From: Sinomicrobium weinanense
GTDB taxonomy: Bacteria; Bacteroidota; Bacteroidia; Flavobacteriales; Flavobacteriaceae
Assembly: GCF_018863395.1 (NCBI RefSeq)
Contig: NZ_JAHKRR010000001.1
Location: forward strand, 310,001 to 374,000
Direction of reading: 5' to 3'
Length of the DNA stretch: 64,000 nt
Shown: positions 7,795 to 15,040 of the stretch, piece by piece
Layout: each line of letters begins with the position of its first letter
Numbering within the stretch: the stretch's first letter is position 1
Program-made: the position numbers and the translations under genes
The notes under the pieces: generated by a model
Told to the model about the DNA's origin: nothing
The model's input: the letters and a program-made list of their open reading frames with translations, nothing else
Database searches by the model: none

Positions 7795-8050
7795 TTTTTG
7801 GTTTTAGCCAAGTCTTGTGCTCTAAACAGCAGACCAACACGCTCCCGGGACAACGGAAGCGGTTGGCCTTCGGTGCACCCAGGTCAAATAATTTTCCGCT
7901 TAAAGCCGCTGCGCTATTTATGGAAAATTATTTAAGCATGTCCCTGCTGCGGGGTATCCTCGCAGGGCCAGCGACCTGGGCACATCTGCTGTTTGGTGGC
8001 GTTGCCGAAAGGATAAGCCGAAGGGCACGCGACCTGTCTAAAACCAAAAA
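7795..8050. other. 256 bp highly self-complementary structured element between relaxase and recombinase genes
   Basis: A nested set of inverted repeats: outer 13 bp arms TTTTTGGTTTTAG (7795-7807) with CTAAAACCAAAAA (8038-8050); AAACAGCAGA (7824-7833) with TCTGCTGTTT (7985-7994); CCCAGGTC (7878-7885) with GACCTGGG (7973-7980); AAATAATTTTCC (7886-7897) with GGAAAATTATTT (7922-7933). All four pairs are perfect and nested in order. Side hairpins fit the gaps: CCAAC.CGCT with AGCGGTTGG (7834-7866), CCCTGC with GCAGGG (7942-7967), GCGT with ACGC (7999-8030). This can be a structured RNA or a folded single-stranded DNA. A 93-codon ORF (7773-8054) and an antisense ORF cross it and are probably by-products. 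Confidence 0.6.
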
Positions 8051-8105
8051 ATGAGAAAAAAGTATGATGTAGAGGATTGTTGAGGATTTTAGGTAAACGG
8101 GAAAA

Positions 8106-8282
8106 ATGAAGCGAGAAAAGATGAAGAAGATTTCCCCCGAACAAGCGCACAGCATGTTAAAAAAAGAAGGATTGGACATTAGTTTAGAACAAGCAGAAGA
8201 AGTATTGGTATTTTTACGGAAAATGGCTAATATCGTAGTATCTAATTATTTAAACCAAAGTAATCATGGGGAAGATAGCTGA
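8106..8282 (+). CDS. Small conserved-looking protein coupled to the recombinase
   Basis: A 58-residue ORF starting MKREKMKKISPEQAHSML; an alternative start is the inner MKKISP at 8121. The sequence is acidic-helical (LEQAEEVLVFLRKMANIVV) and soluble. Its last 17 bases overlap the recombinase start codon region, the hallmark of translational coupling. Small ORFs of this type precede serine recombinases in other Bacteroidetes elements as far as I recall, but I cannot name a family. A recombination directionality factor or a small regulator of the recombinase is possible; function is unknown. Confidence 0.65.
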   Translation: MKREKMKKISPEQAHSMLKKEGLDISLEQAEEVLVFLRKMANIVVSNYLNQSNHGEDS

Positions 8283-9891
8283 CTTATATGTACGGGTGAG
8301 TACGGATGAACAGGCCGACAAGGGATATTCCCAAAGGGACCAGGAGGAACGGCTGAGAAAGTATTGTGAGATCAACCACATCCATATCCGGGAGGTGATC
8401 TATGAAGACCATTCGGCCAAGACCTTTAACCGGCCGGAATGGAAAAGGTTATTGTTATCTCTTAAAAAGCATCGGAATAAAATAGACCTTGTTTTGTTCA
8501 TAAAATGGGATAGGTTTAGTCGAAATGCCGGGGATGCTTACCAAATGATAAGCACGTTGAGAAAGTTAGGCGTAGAACCCCAGGCTGTGGAACAACCTTT
8601 GGACTTGTCCATTCCCGAAAACAAAATGATGTTAGCCTTTTATTTAGCCGCCCCGGAAGTGGAGAATGACCGCAGGTCCTTAAATACCTTTTTTGGGATG
8701 CGAAGGGCACGGAAGGAAGGCCGTTATATGGGAATGGCACCGGTAGGCTATGCCAATAAGATCAGGGAAAACGGTACTAAGTATATAGCTCCAAAGGAAC
8801 CGGAAGCCTCCGTTGTCCGGTGGGCTTTTGAAGAAGTGGCGCGAGGTGTCTTTAACACGGCTCAGGTATGGCAAATGGCCCAGGAAAAAGGATTTAAGAA
8901 ATGCAGGAGCCGTTTTTGGACGATGCTGCGAAACCCGGTGTATTGCGGAAAAGTATTTGTACCCAAATACCAGGAAGAAGAAAGCCGTTTGGTAGAAGGA
9001 CAGCATGAAGGATTGGTTTCCGAAGAATTGTTTTACCAGGTACAGGAGGTGTTGGATGGCAGGGGAAGAACCTATCGTCCTAAAGTACAGGTGATAGATG
9101 AGCTACCACTTCGTGGTTTCATGTTATGCCCGCAGTGTGGTAAACTTCTGACCGGAAGCAAATCCAAAGGACGAAGCAGGTATTATGCTTATTACCATTG
9201 CACAAATGGATGTTCCCACCGGGTAAGGGCAGAACGGGTCAACCAGGTTTTCGAAAGTACTTTGAGCGCATATCTTCCGCATCAGGAGATTAAAAAATTA
9301 TATACTTCATTGATCGTAGAAGCCTACAACGAACAAACCCAAAGCATAGGGGAGAAGAAGCGTCAAATTTTAAAGCAGATCAAGGATTATGAAGGACGTC
9401 TATCGTATGCCAGGGATTTACTAGCTACCCGGCAGATCGATCCTTTGGATTACCGGGACATGAAATCAGACTATGGAGAGGAGATAAGCCAACTGGAAAA
9501 GAAACTCACCAGGATAAATAATGACACGGAAGACGTGGAAGGCCTGTTAAATGAGGGAATTGATAAGCTGTTAAAGCTCAATATTTGTTTTAAAAGAGGA
9601 GGTTGGGAAGATTCCCGGGGGCTGATCGGTTCGATTTATCCCGAAAATCTGACTTTTGACGGATTCTCTTTTCGAACCACCAGGATCAATGAAGTGGTGC
9701 AGCTTATCTATCACATTAACAAGGAGATAACTCCAATAAAAAACGGAACAAAAAAGAATATTTCTCTTTTGTTCCGTCAAGTGCGCTCGAGAGGATTCGA
9801 ACCTCCACACCTTGCGGCACTGCCGCCTGAAGACAGCGTGTCTACCAATTTCACCACGAGCGCATTTTTAAATAAGAACTCCCTTTCTTAA
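8266..9891 (+). CDS. Large serine recombinase; C-terminal tail reads through a tRNA gene
   Basis: A 541-residue protein. The N-terminal resolvase domain has the catalytic serine S12 in LYVRVSTDEQADKGYS and the KWDRFSRNAGDAY motif. A recombinase domain follows (about 160-260), then a zinc ribbon (CPQCGKLL ... YHCTNGCSH, about 285-320) and a coiled-coil segment (about 340-440). Such enzymes integrate and excise mobile elements. The final 49 residues are odd: residues from about 493 are encoded by a terminator hairpin, and from about 506 by the antisense of tRNA-Leu (giving SRGFEPP). The native end is therefore probably lost or created by integration at this site. Confidence 0.88.
   Translation: MGKIADLYVRVSTDEQADKGYSQRDQEERLRKYCEINHIHIREVIYEDHSAKTFNRPEWKRLLLSLKKHRNKIDLVLFIKWDRFSRNAGDAYQMISTLRKLGVEPQAVEQPLDLSIPENKMMLAFYLAAPEVENDRRSLNTFFGMRRARKEGRYMGMAPVGYANKIRENGTKYIAPKEPEASVVRWAFEEVARGVFNTAQVWQMAQEKGFKKCRSRFWTMLRNPVYCGKVFVPKYQEEESRLVEGQHEGLVSEELFYQVQEVLDGRGRTYRPKVQVIDELPLRGFMLCPQCGKLLTGSKSKGRSRYYAYYHCTNGCSHRVRAERVNQVFESTLSAYLPHQEIKKLYTSLIVEAYNEQTQSIGEKKRQILKQIKDYEGRLSYARDLLATRQIDPLDYRDMKSDYGEEISQLEKKLTRINNDTEDVEGLLNEGIDKLLKLNICFKRGGWEDSRGLIGSIYPENLTFDGFSFRTTRINEVVQLIYHINKEITPIKNGTKKNISLLFRQVRSRGFEPPHLAALPPEDSVSTNFTTSAFLNKNSLS
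9733..9776 (-). terminator. Terminator of tRNA-Leu
   Basis: Arms CGGAACAAAA (9744-9753) and TTTTGTTCCG (9767-9776) form a perfect 10 bp stem. Read on the minus strand, the stem is followed by TTTTTTATT. It lies 5 bp past the tRNA 3' end and inside the 3' part of the recombinase frame. Confidence 0.85.
9782..9863 (-). tRNA. tRNA-Leu (anticodon CAG)
   Basis: An 82-nt minus-strand tRNA. The acceptor stem GCGCTCG pairs with CGAGCGC, discriminator A. The anticodon stem CTGTC/GGCAG holds the loop TTCAGGC, anticodon CAG. A long variable arm (TGCCGCAAGGTGT region) is as expected for a class II tRNA, and the T-arm has GGTTCGAATCC. CCA is not encoded. A consensus promoter lies at 9901-9930 and a terminator at 9733-9776, so the gene looks intact despite the mobile element abutting its 3' side. 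Confidence 0.95.
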
Positions 9892-9900
9892 AAGGGTAGG

Positions 9901-9930
9901 CAAAACTAAATAATCTTTGGGAATTGACAA
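9901..9930 (-). promoter_or_regulatory. Promoter of tRNA-Leu
   Basis: On the minus strand, TTG (9928-9930), a 19-nt spacer and TAGTTTTG (9901-9908) match the Bacteroidetes sigma-A consensus TTG-N(17-23)-TAnnTTTG. The predicted transcript would start about 30 nt before the tRNA. The rest of 9892-10197 holds no gene I can support. Confidence 0.75.
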
Positions 9931-10197
9931 AGCGTTATTTTAAAACATTTTTAAAATAATGATAAAGCTGTTGAATTACAGGTAGATTTATATACATCGG
10001 GCTCCGGAACAGGGGAGAAAAAAGGTATATTTGAAAAAGAAAAAGGTGAAATATCTTCCGGGAAGTTTAAACGAGTTCATTGTCAACAATCGGGTTTTTT
10101 AATAAAAGATAAAAAAATGAGATAAGCTGTCCAATTTCTTTGATCCCGATCATTATAGAGGTGTAAAACATTTCATAATCATTTAAAATCAAAGAAA

Positions 10198-10668
10198 ATG
10201 AAACAGCGAATTAACATTCAGGAACATGGCAGGGAAGCCATGAGCGCATTGGTGCCATTGGGAAAACATCTGGCAAAATCTCCGTTAAAACGATCCCTGT
10301 TAGAGCTCGTTTATTTCAGGGTGTCACAGATCAATGGTTGTGCCTTTTGTCTGGACATGCACGCCAAAGAACTGCGTGCCATGGGAGATACGGAAGAGCG
10401 TCTTAATGTAATGGCCGCATGGCGCGAGGCTCCTTTTTATTCCGACAGGGAACGCGCGGCACTGGCTTATGCGGAGTCTCTTACGGAACTACCCGGCGGA
10501 GGAAGGCTGGTGCCCGATGAGATTTTTAACGAGCTCAAAAAGCATTTTTCCGAAACAGAGATCATTGACCTGACCGTAGCTATTTTTGCCATCAACGGTT
10601 ATAACCGGATCAATATTGCCTTCGGGGCGCCGGTGGGAACTTATGAAGTGGGACAGTTCGCGAACTGA
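10198..10668 (+). CDS. AhpD-like carboxymuconolactone decarboxylase family protein
   Basis: A 156-residue protein with the AhpD-type motif NGCAFCLDMHAKE: C48, C51 and H55 form the CxxC...H active site of peroxidase-linked members. The ERAALAYAESLTEL segment and the C-terminal INGYNRINIAFG are also typical. Members of this group either reduce peroxidases through the dithiol or are small peroxidases; true lactone decarboxylases lack the CxxC. It precedes a DGPF/YciI protein and an ECF42-type sigma factor on the same strand, a set that often occurs together. Confidence 0.9.
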   Translation: MKQRINIQEHGREAMSALVPLGKHLAKSPLKRSLLELVYFRVSQINGCAFCLDMHAKELRAMGDTEERLNVMAAWREAPFYSDRERAALAYAESLTELPGGGRLVPDEIFNELKKHFSETEIIDLTVAIFAINGYNRINIAFGAPVGTYEVGQFAN

Positions 10669-10765
10669 AATATAAAATAATGAAATTCCCATACTTGTTT
10701 TCGAATATCTCACCTGTCCTGTACAAGAGACGGAAGCGATTGTTTTTTAACTGAATATTTGGGAC

Positions 10766-10821
10766 AGAGGACCGATGACGGATATGTGCATCAGTCGTCG
10801 GTCATCGGTCTTCCGTCCTCT
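10766..10821. repeat. Palindromic dispersed repeat before the YciI gene
   Basis: GACCGATGAC (10770-10779) pairs with GTCATCGGTC (10801-10810), and AGAGGAC with GTCCTCT closes the outside. The right end, CGGTCTTCCGTCC, recurs before prmA (28435-28446), and a related form lies near 20745-20770. It ends 17 bp before the YciI start, so it will be in that gene's leader if transcription begins upstream. Confidence 0.7.
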
Positions 10822-10838
10822 ACCAAAAATACAAACAC

Positions 10839-11177
10839 ATGAAAGAATTTGTTTTATTGTTCAGACAACCGAGCTATGATTACAGCGAGGTGTCACCCAA
10901 AGAAATGCAAGCCCTTGCTCAAAAGTGGAAAGACTGGGTAGGAAATATAAGTTCACAGGGAAAACTGGCAGATAATGGTATCCGCTTGTCCCTGGAAGGA
11001 AAAGTGCTTAAGCCCGGAGGGGTCATTACCGATGGTCCTTTTGTGGAAATTAAGGAACGTTTAGGCAGTTTTATCGTAATAAAAGCCGATAATATTGAGG
11101 AAGCAACAACACTGGCCCACGGTTGCCCGGCGCTCGATGCAGGCGGAAGCGTGGAAATAAGGCCTGTTTTCGGGTAA
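10839..11177 (+). CDS. YCII-related (DGPF domain) protein
   Basis: A 112-residue protein starting MKEFVLLFRQ, a typical opening for this family, with the DGPF signature at residues 65-68 (GGVITDGPFVEIKE). DGPF/YciI proteins are small ferredoxin-like alpha-beta proteins of unclear function; many are encoded next to ECF42 sigma factors, exactly as here. They are thought to be targets or partners of those sigma factors. A MITE-like repeat now separates it from the sigma factor gene. Confidence 0.88.
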   Translation: MKEFVLLFRQPSYDYSEVSPKEMQALAQKWKDWVGNISSQGKLADNGIRLSLEGKVLKPGGVITDGPFVEIKERLGSFIVIKADNIEEATTLAHGCPALDAGGSVEIRPVFG

Positions 11178-11195
11178 AAATTGAAACTGTATAAA

Positions 11196-11377
11196 CAAGA
11201 GACTGTCTCAAAAGTAATCTTTACGTCAACCTGAACCCCGATGTATCGGGACAAGCTTTGGTTCAGGTTCCCATAACGATTGTAAATCAACATGATGAGA
11301 TTCCGAAACATTTCGATTGTACTCAGTACAGGCAAGTTCGGAATGACGGTTTCCAAGACTTTTGAGACAGTCTTTTG
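11196..11377. mobile_element. 182 bp MITE-like element
   Basis: Terminal inverted repeats of 20 bp with one mismatch: CAAGAGACTGTCTCAAAAGT at 11196-11215 and its complement at 11358-11377. Inside is a second palindrome (AACCTGAACC with GGTTCAGGTT) and CCGAT-GT-ATCGG. There is no transposase gene, so it would have to be moved in trans. The GAGACTGTCTCAAAA end resembles termini of some insertion sequences, from memory. It ends 10 bp before the sigma factor start codon. I see no clear target-site duplication. Confidence 0.7.
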
Positions 11378-11387
11378 ACCGTGATCT

Positions 11388-12623
11388 ATGGAAATGAAAG
11401 AAGAAAACGTATTAAAAGACCTCTTTCAGCGGGAATTTTCCAAAATGGTGGCTGTGATCAGCAAACTGTACGGATTGCAGCATATCGAGATTGCCGAGGA
11501 TATTGTGAGCGAAACCTTTTTGGTAGCTGCGGAGACATGGGGCGTAAAGGGTATGCCCGAAAACCCCACGGCATGGCTTTATGTGGTGGCCAAACAAAAA
11601 ACGCTGTATCACTTCAGGAGAAACAAAATATTCGATGAAAAGGTGGTCCCGGCATTGCCCAGGGATCCGGAAAATCACGGAAACACAACAATTCCGGATT
11701 TTTCCGAAGGCAACATCAGGGACAGCCAGTTGCAGATGCTCTTTGCTGTCTGTAACCCGGCGATCACAAGTGAAGCCCAGATGGGGCTGGCACTTCGTAT
11801 TTTATGCGGTTTTGGTATCGATGAAATAGCCGAAGCCTTCCTGTCTAAAAAAGATACCATCAATAAAAGACTGTTCCGGGCCAAAGATAAACTACGGACA
11901 GCAAACATAAAGATGGAATTTCCTCCGGAGCATGAGATAATTCCCAGGCTGGACAATGTGCTGCATATTATCTACCTCCTCTTTAACGAAGGTTATTATT
12001 CCAGGACACAAAATCATATTTTGCGGAAAGACCTGTGCCTGGAAGCTATGCGCCTTGGTATAATGCTTTCGGAATATGAAAAGACCAATCTTCCAAAAAC
12101 GAACGCCCTGATAGCACTGATGTGTTTCCACGCCTCACGGTTCGATGCCAGGCAATCGGAAGGGAATAACTTTATCCTGTATAAACACCAGAACCCGGAA
12201 CTATGGGATAAAACACTTATAAAACAGGGTATGCGTTTCCTGGAACTTTCTGCCCGGGGAGAGGAAATAAGCTCTTATCACCTGGAAGCGAAAATAGCCT
12301 GCTGGCATTGTTACAGGGAAGACACTGCAGAAAAATGGGAGGATATACTGCAATTATACGACAGTTTGCTGAAACTGAATTATTCTCCCGTGGTGGCGCT
12401 TAACCGTATATATGCTTTATATAAAGCAGAGGGAGAACGGGCAGCCCTGGAAGAAGCAGAAGGCCTGAACATGGAAGGCAGCCACTTTTATTATGTGCTC
12501 CTGGGAGAGTTGTATAAAAACATGAACAGGGAAAAAGCCAGGGCCAGTTTAAAGAAAGCGTATGCCCTGGCCGGAACGCCACCGGAAAAGGAAGAGATAC
12601 AGAAGCAGATAAACGGGTTGTAA
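11388..12623 (+). CDS. ECF RNA polymerase sigma factor, ECF42-type with C-terminal extension
   Basis: A 411-residue protein. Residues 1-75 are sigma region 2 (IEIAEDIVSETFLVAAETW) and 110-165 region 4 (LALRILCGFGIDEIAEAFLSKKDTINKRLFRAKDKL). A DUF6596-type domain follows (LDNVLHIIYLLFNEGYYS), and the C-terminus has TPR-like helices. This long extension and the nearby DGPF protein are the marks of the ECF42 group, whose members lack an anti-sigma factor and are controlled through the extension. The start ATG at 11388 lies just after a MITE-like element, so its promoter is either inside that element or upstream of it. Confidence 0.9.
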   Translation: MEMKEENVLKDLFQREFSKMVAVISKLYGLQHIEIAEDIVSETFLVAAETWGVKGMPENPTAWLYVVAKQKTLYHFRRNKIFDEKVVPALPRDPENHGNTTIPDFSEGNIRDSQLQMLFAVCNPAITSEAQMGLALRILCGFGIDEIAEAFLSKKDTINKRLFRAKDKLRTANIKMEFPPEHEIIPRLDNVLHIIYLLFNEGYYSRTQNHILRKDLCLEAMRLGIMLSEYEKTNLPKTNALIALMCFHASRFDARQSEGNNFILYKHQNPELWDKTLIKQGMRFLELSARGEEISSYHLEAKIACWHCYREDTAEKWEDILQLYDSLLKLNYSPVVALNRIYALYKAEGERAALEEAEGLNMEGSHFYYVLLGELYKNMNREKARASLKKAYALAGTPPEKEEIQKQINGL

Positions 12624-12632
12624 GTATAAACA

Positions 12633-12659
12633 AACAAAGCGGTCCGGGACCGCTTTGTT
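12633..12659. terminator. Bidirectional hairpin terminator
   Basis: A 13 bp perfect stem, AACAAAGCGGTCC with GGACCGCTTTGTT, and a single-base centre. It lies between the convergent sigma factor and DinB genes. The T tracts are short on both sides, so strength is uncertain. Confidence 0.7.
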
Positions 12660-12678
12660 GTATCGTATAGCAAGGTTA

Positions 12679-13176
12679 TTATCTTTCCCAGAACGGAGGA
12701 GGGGTAACTCCCAGGGCGCGGAGGTAGACATACCCTTGTCCCCGGTGGTGTATTTCATTGTCGATAAAATAGAATAAAGAAGCATAGATCTGGTTTTCAT
12801 ACTGACCGAAAGCAACGTCCGTTTCCTGGAAACGCTGAGGGGATATCTGCGGCCAGTATGTATCGATCTGTTCCGTGGTCTTATCCCAGAGTTCCAGGAG
12901 GCCTTCCTTGGTTTTGGGAGCAGTCCCGTGGTCCAGCTGTTCCCATTTTCCCGTAGCGACACCTACAATGCCGGGATGGGCGATCGTGATCATTTCCATG
13001 ACCAGTTCAGCGAACGGGCGCATTCCGCCAATGGAGAATTCGTAAAGTTCCTTTTCCGGAAAAGCCTCTATGACCCGACGGGTGAGACTACGGTGCCCCT
13101 GCCAGTGTTTAACAAGATCTTCGGAAGTAACTACCGGGTGATTGATGGTTGCGTTTTCAGCATTTTTGGTTTCCAT
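12679..13176 (-). CDS. DinB family protein
   Basis: A 165-residue protein of the four-helix DinB/YfiT fold. Three histidines are placed as in metal-binding members: H24 or H28 near the start (WQGHRSLTRR), H69 in MITIAHPGIVG, and the HHRGQGYVYLRALG segment near the end. The family includes damage-inducible proteins and thiol-dependent transferases; the substrate is unknown. It has its own promoter region shared with the divergent ABC gene (13177-13439), where I see no clean consensus promoter. Confidence 0.85.
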   Translation of the reverse strand: METKNAENATINHPVVTSEDLVKHWQGHRSLTRRVIEAFPEKELYEFSIGGMRPFAELVMEMITIAHPGIVGVATGKWEQLDHGTAPKTKEGLLELWDKTTEQIDTYWPQISPQRFQETDVAFGQYENQIYASLFYFIDNEIHHRGQGYVYLRALGVTPPPFWER

Positions 13177-13439
13177 GATTTTATTTTTTAAGGTTTCTGT
13201 ACCACAAAGTAAATGGCAGGTGGTGACAACCCTGTGTCAGCAGGAAAAAAGATTTTTTTAAAATTATTGTTATTGTAGTGTCGGCCTTTTTATTTTGTTG
13301 ATTTTTAAGTTATTGAGTCTCGTTACTTTCAGTTAAGTGTCGTTGAAAGGAAATGGGAAATACCAGGGTAGTACAGGGAAGTTGTACATTCGTTCGAAGA
13401 AACAGAACAGTACAATTAAAAAACAACAAACAATTTGTT

Positions 13440-14963
13440 ATGTCCCGGAATCTGTCTGACATTGTTATAGATTGTAAAGAAATTTCCTTTGTACAAAAGG
13501 GATATGCCGTTTTAGAGGCCATTACTTTTCAACTGTACCGGGGTGAAGCCCTTGCCGTGGTAGGGACTTCCGGTGCCGGAAAGACTACCCTGGGAAGGTC
13601 GCTTGCCGGAAAATTGAAGCCCACATCGGGAGAACTGGTTGTCAGTGCATCCCGGGTGGTCATGGTAGAGCAGCAAGATCAGTTTTTATCCATTTCCGGC
13701 CGGGGAAATACGCATTACAGCCAGCGCTATGAAGCGCAGGATACTTCCGGATTGCTCAGTGTTGACGGATATTTGCACCGGGTTCAGAAAGAGATCCGGG
13801 CCGGGGATGATGATATCAAAGAGGTCGTGCAGCAGACAGGCATAGCCCATATCCTCGATCGCAAACTGCTTCAGCTCAGTAACGGGGAGAGGAAGCGTAC
13901 CCAACTGGCCGTAGCCCTGCTGCGCAAGCCGGAAATGCTGGTGCTGGACCAACCCTTCGTAGGACTGGATGTACAGTCCCGGGAAAAACTGTCGGCTATC
14001 TTGCGGGAAATGGCAAAAACAGCCGTTGTGGTAGTGATCTGCGGAGCGAACCAGGTCCCGGATTTTACAGATAAAGTTCTCGAACTGGAGAAGGGGAAGG
14101 TCAGGGAGTTCACTCAGCGGACTGCCTTTAAGGCCCTTCCCGTTAAAAATAATATGGCATTAAACGGTTCTCTTTTCAGTACATTACAGGTACCGCCCGG
14201 CAGGAAGGTATTTGATGTTGTTGTCGATATGATCGATGTAAATGTAAGGCTGGGAGGAAAACATATCCTGAAAAATGTCAGTTGGAAAGTAAAAAGGGGA
14301 GAGCAGTGGGCCCTTACCGGTCATAACGGCGCAGGAAAAACCACATTGCTCAGCCTGATAACGGCCGACAACCCGCAGGGATACAACAATAACCTAACCT
14401 TGTTTGACCGCCGTCGCGGCACGGGAGAAAGCATCTGGGACATTAAAAAGGAGATAGGCTTTGTATCGTCTGAGCTGCACCTGTATTTTCTGAGGGGCCG
14501 GGGAATACTCAATACCATACCGGGCATAGACAACGGTTCAAGGGAAGTGTACAGTACCCTGAGCTGCCTTGATGTTATCGTATCCGGATTTAACGATGAG
14601 GTAGGCATCGTCACGGAACCCTCCGAATACCAGCTCAACATCGCCCGTCACTGGCTGGGCATATTGGACCTGGACCGCCTGGAAAAAAGTCTGTTCGCTC
14701 ATGCTTCACTGGGAGAACAGCGGTGTATTCTCCTGGCAAGGGCCCTGGTGAAATTCCCTTCCCTGCTGATACTGGATGAACCTTTACAAGGGCTAGACGA
14801 CCAGCAAATAGCGTACTTCAAAGCACTTCTGAATCAAATATGTAAAACCCTGGGAACTACCATGATCTATGTATCGCACTACAATGATGAAATACCGGAA
14901 TGTGTGGGGCATATCATTGAGATCAGCCAGGGAGAAGTGATCCGGAAAGAACCCGCTAACTGA
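13440..14963 (+). CDS. Duplicated ABC ATPase (ModF/PhrA-like)
   Basis: A 507-residue soluble protein with two ATPase domains. Domain 1 has Walker A GTSGAGKTTL, signature LSNGERKRTQLA and Walker B MLVLDQPFVGLD. Domain 2 has GHNGAGKTTL, ASLGEQRCILLARAL and LLILDEPLQGLD. No membrane helices are present. The order and the SGHxNAGKTT-like second site resemble the ModF/PhrA group linked to molybdate or photorepair loci, whose function is poorly defined. The frame is open upstream to 13353, but MSRNLSD at 13440 gives the natural domain start. No permease gene is adjacent. Confidence 0.85.
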   Translation: MSRNLSDIVIDCKEISFVQKGYAVLEAITFQLYRGEALAVVGTSGAGKTTLGRSLAGKLKPTSGELVVSASRVVMVEQQDQFLSISGRGNTHYSQRYEAQDTSGLLSVDGYLHRVQKEIRAGDDDIKEVVQQTGIAHILDRKLLQLSNGERKRTQLAVALLRKPEMLVLDQPFVGLDVQSREKLSAILREMAKTAVVVVICGANQVPDFTDKVLELEKGKVREFTQRTAFKALPVKNNMALNGSLFSTLQVPPGRKVFDVVVDMIDVNVRLGGKHILKNVSWKVKRGEQWALTGHNGAGKTTLLSLITADNPQGYNNNLTLFDRRRGTGESIWDIKKEIGFVSSELHLYFLRGRGILNTIPGIDNGSREVYSTLSCLDVIVSGFNDEVGIVTEPSEYQLNIARHWLGILDLDRLEKSLFAHASLGEQRCILLARALVKFPSLLILDEPLQGLDDQQIAYFKALLNQICKTLGTTMIYVSHYNDEIPECVGHIIEISQGEVIRKEPAN

Positions 14964-14996
14964 TTTTTTAACACCGGGGAAGATTGGTTATCACGA

Positions 14997-15028
14997 TATT
15001 AAGAAGTATATTTATATACTTCTTAATA
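14997..15028. promoter_or_regulatory. AT-rich 15 bp palindrome
   Basis: TATTAAGAAGTATAT (14997-15011) and ATATACTTCTTAATA (15014-15028) are perfect inverted arms around TT. It sits 33 bp after the ABC ATPase stop and ends 12 bp before the next start codon. Its low GC makes it a poor terminator stem, so an operator is at least as likely. Confidence 0.5.
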
Positions 15029-15040
15029 AAGATCATATCG

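Noticed and set aside
7773-8054. A 93-codon ORF in the structured element, with an overlapping antisense ORF
   Set aside because: The region folds into nested perfect hairpins, ORFs occur on both strands, and the translation has no domain. I treat it as a by-product of the structured element, although conservation of the peptide would change this.
9733-9891. Recombinase tail as a functional C-terminal domain
   Set aside because: The tail is the antisense of a terminator and tRNA, so its sequence is imposed by those features.
10489-10713. Antisense ORFs over the AhpD-like gene and several other genes
   Set aside because: Short shadows on the opposite strand of well-supported genes.
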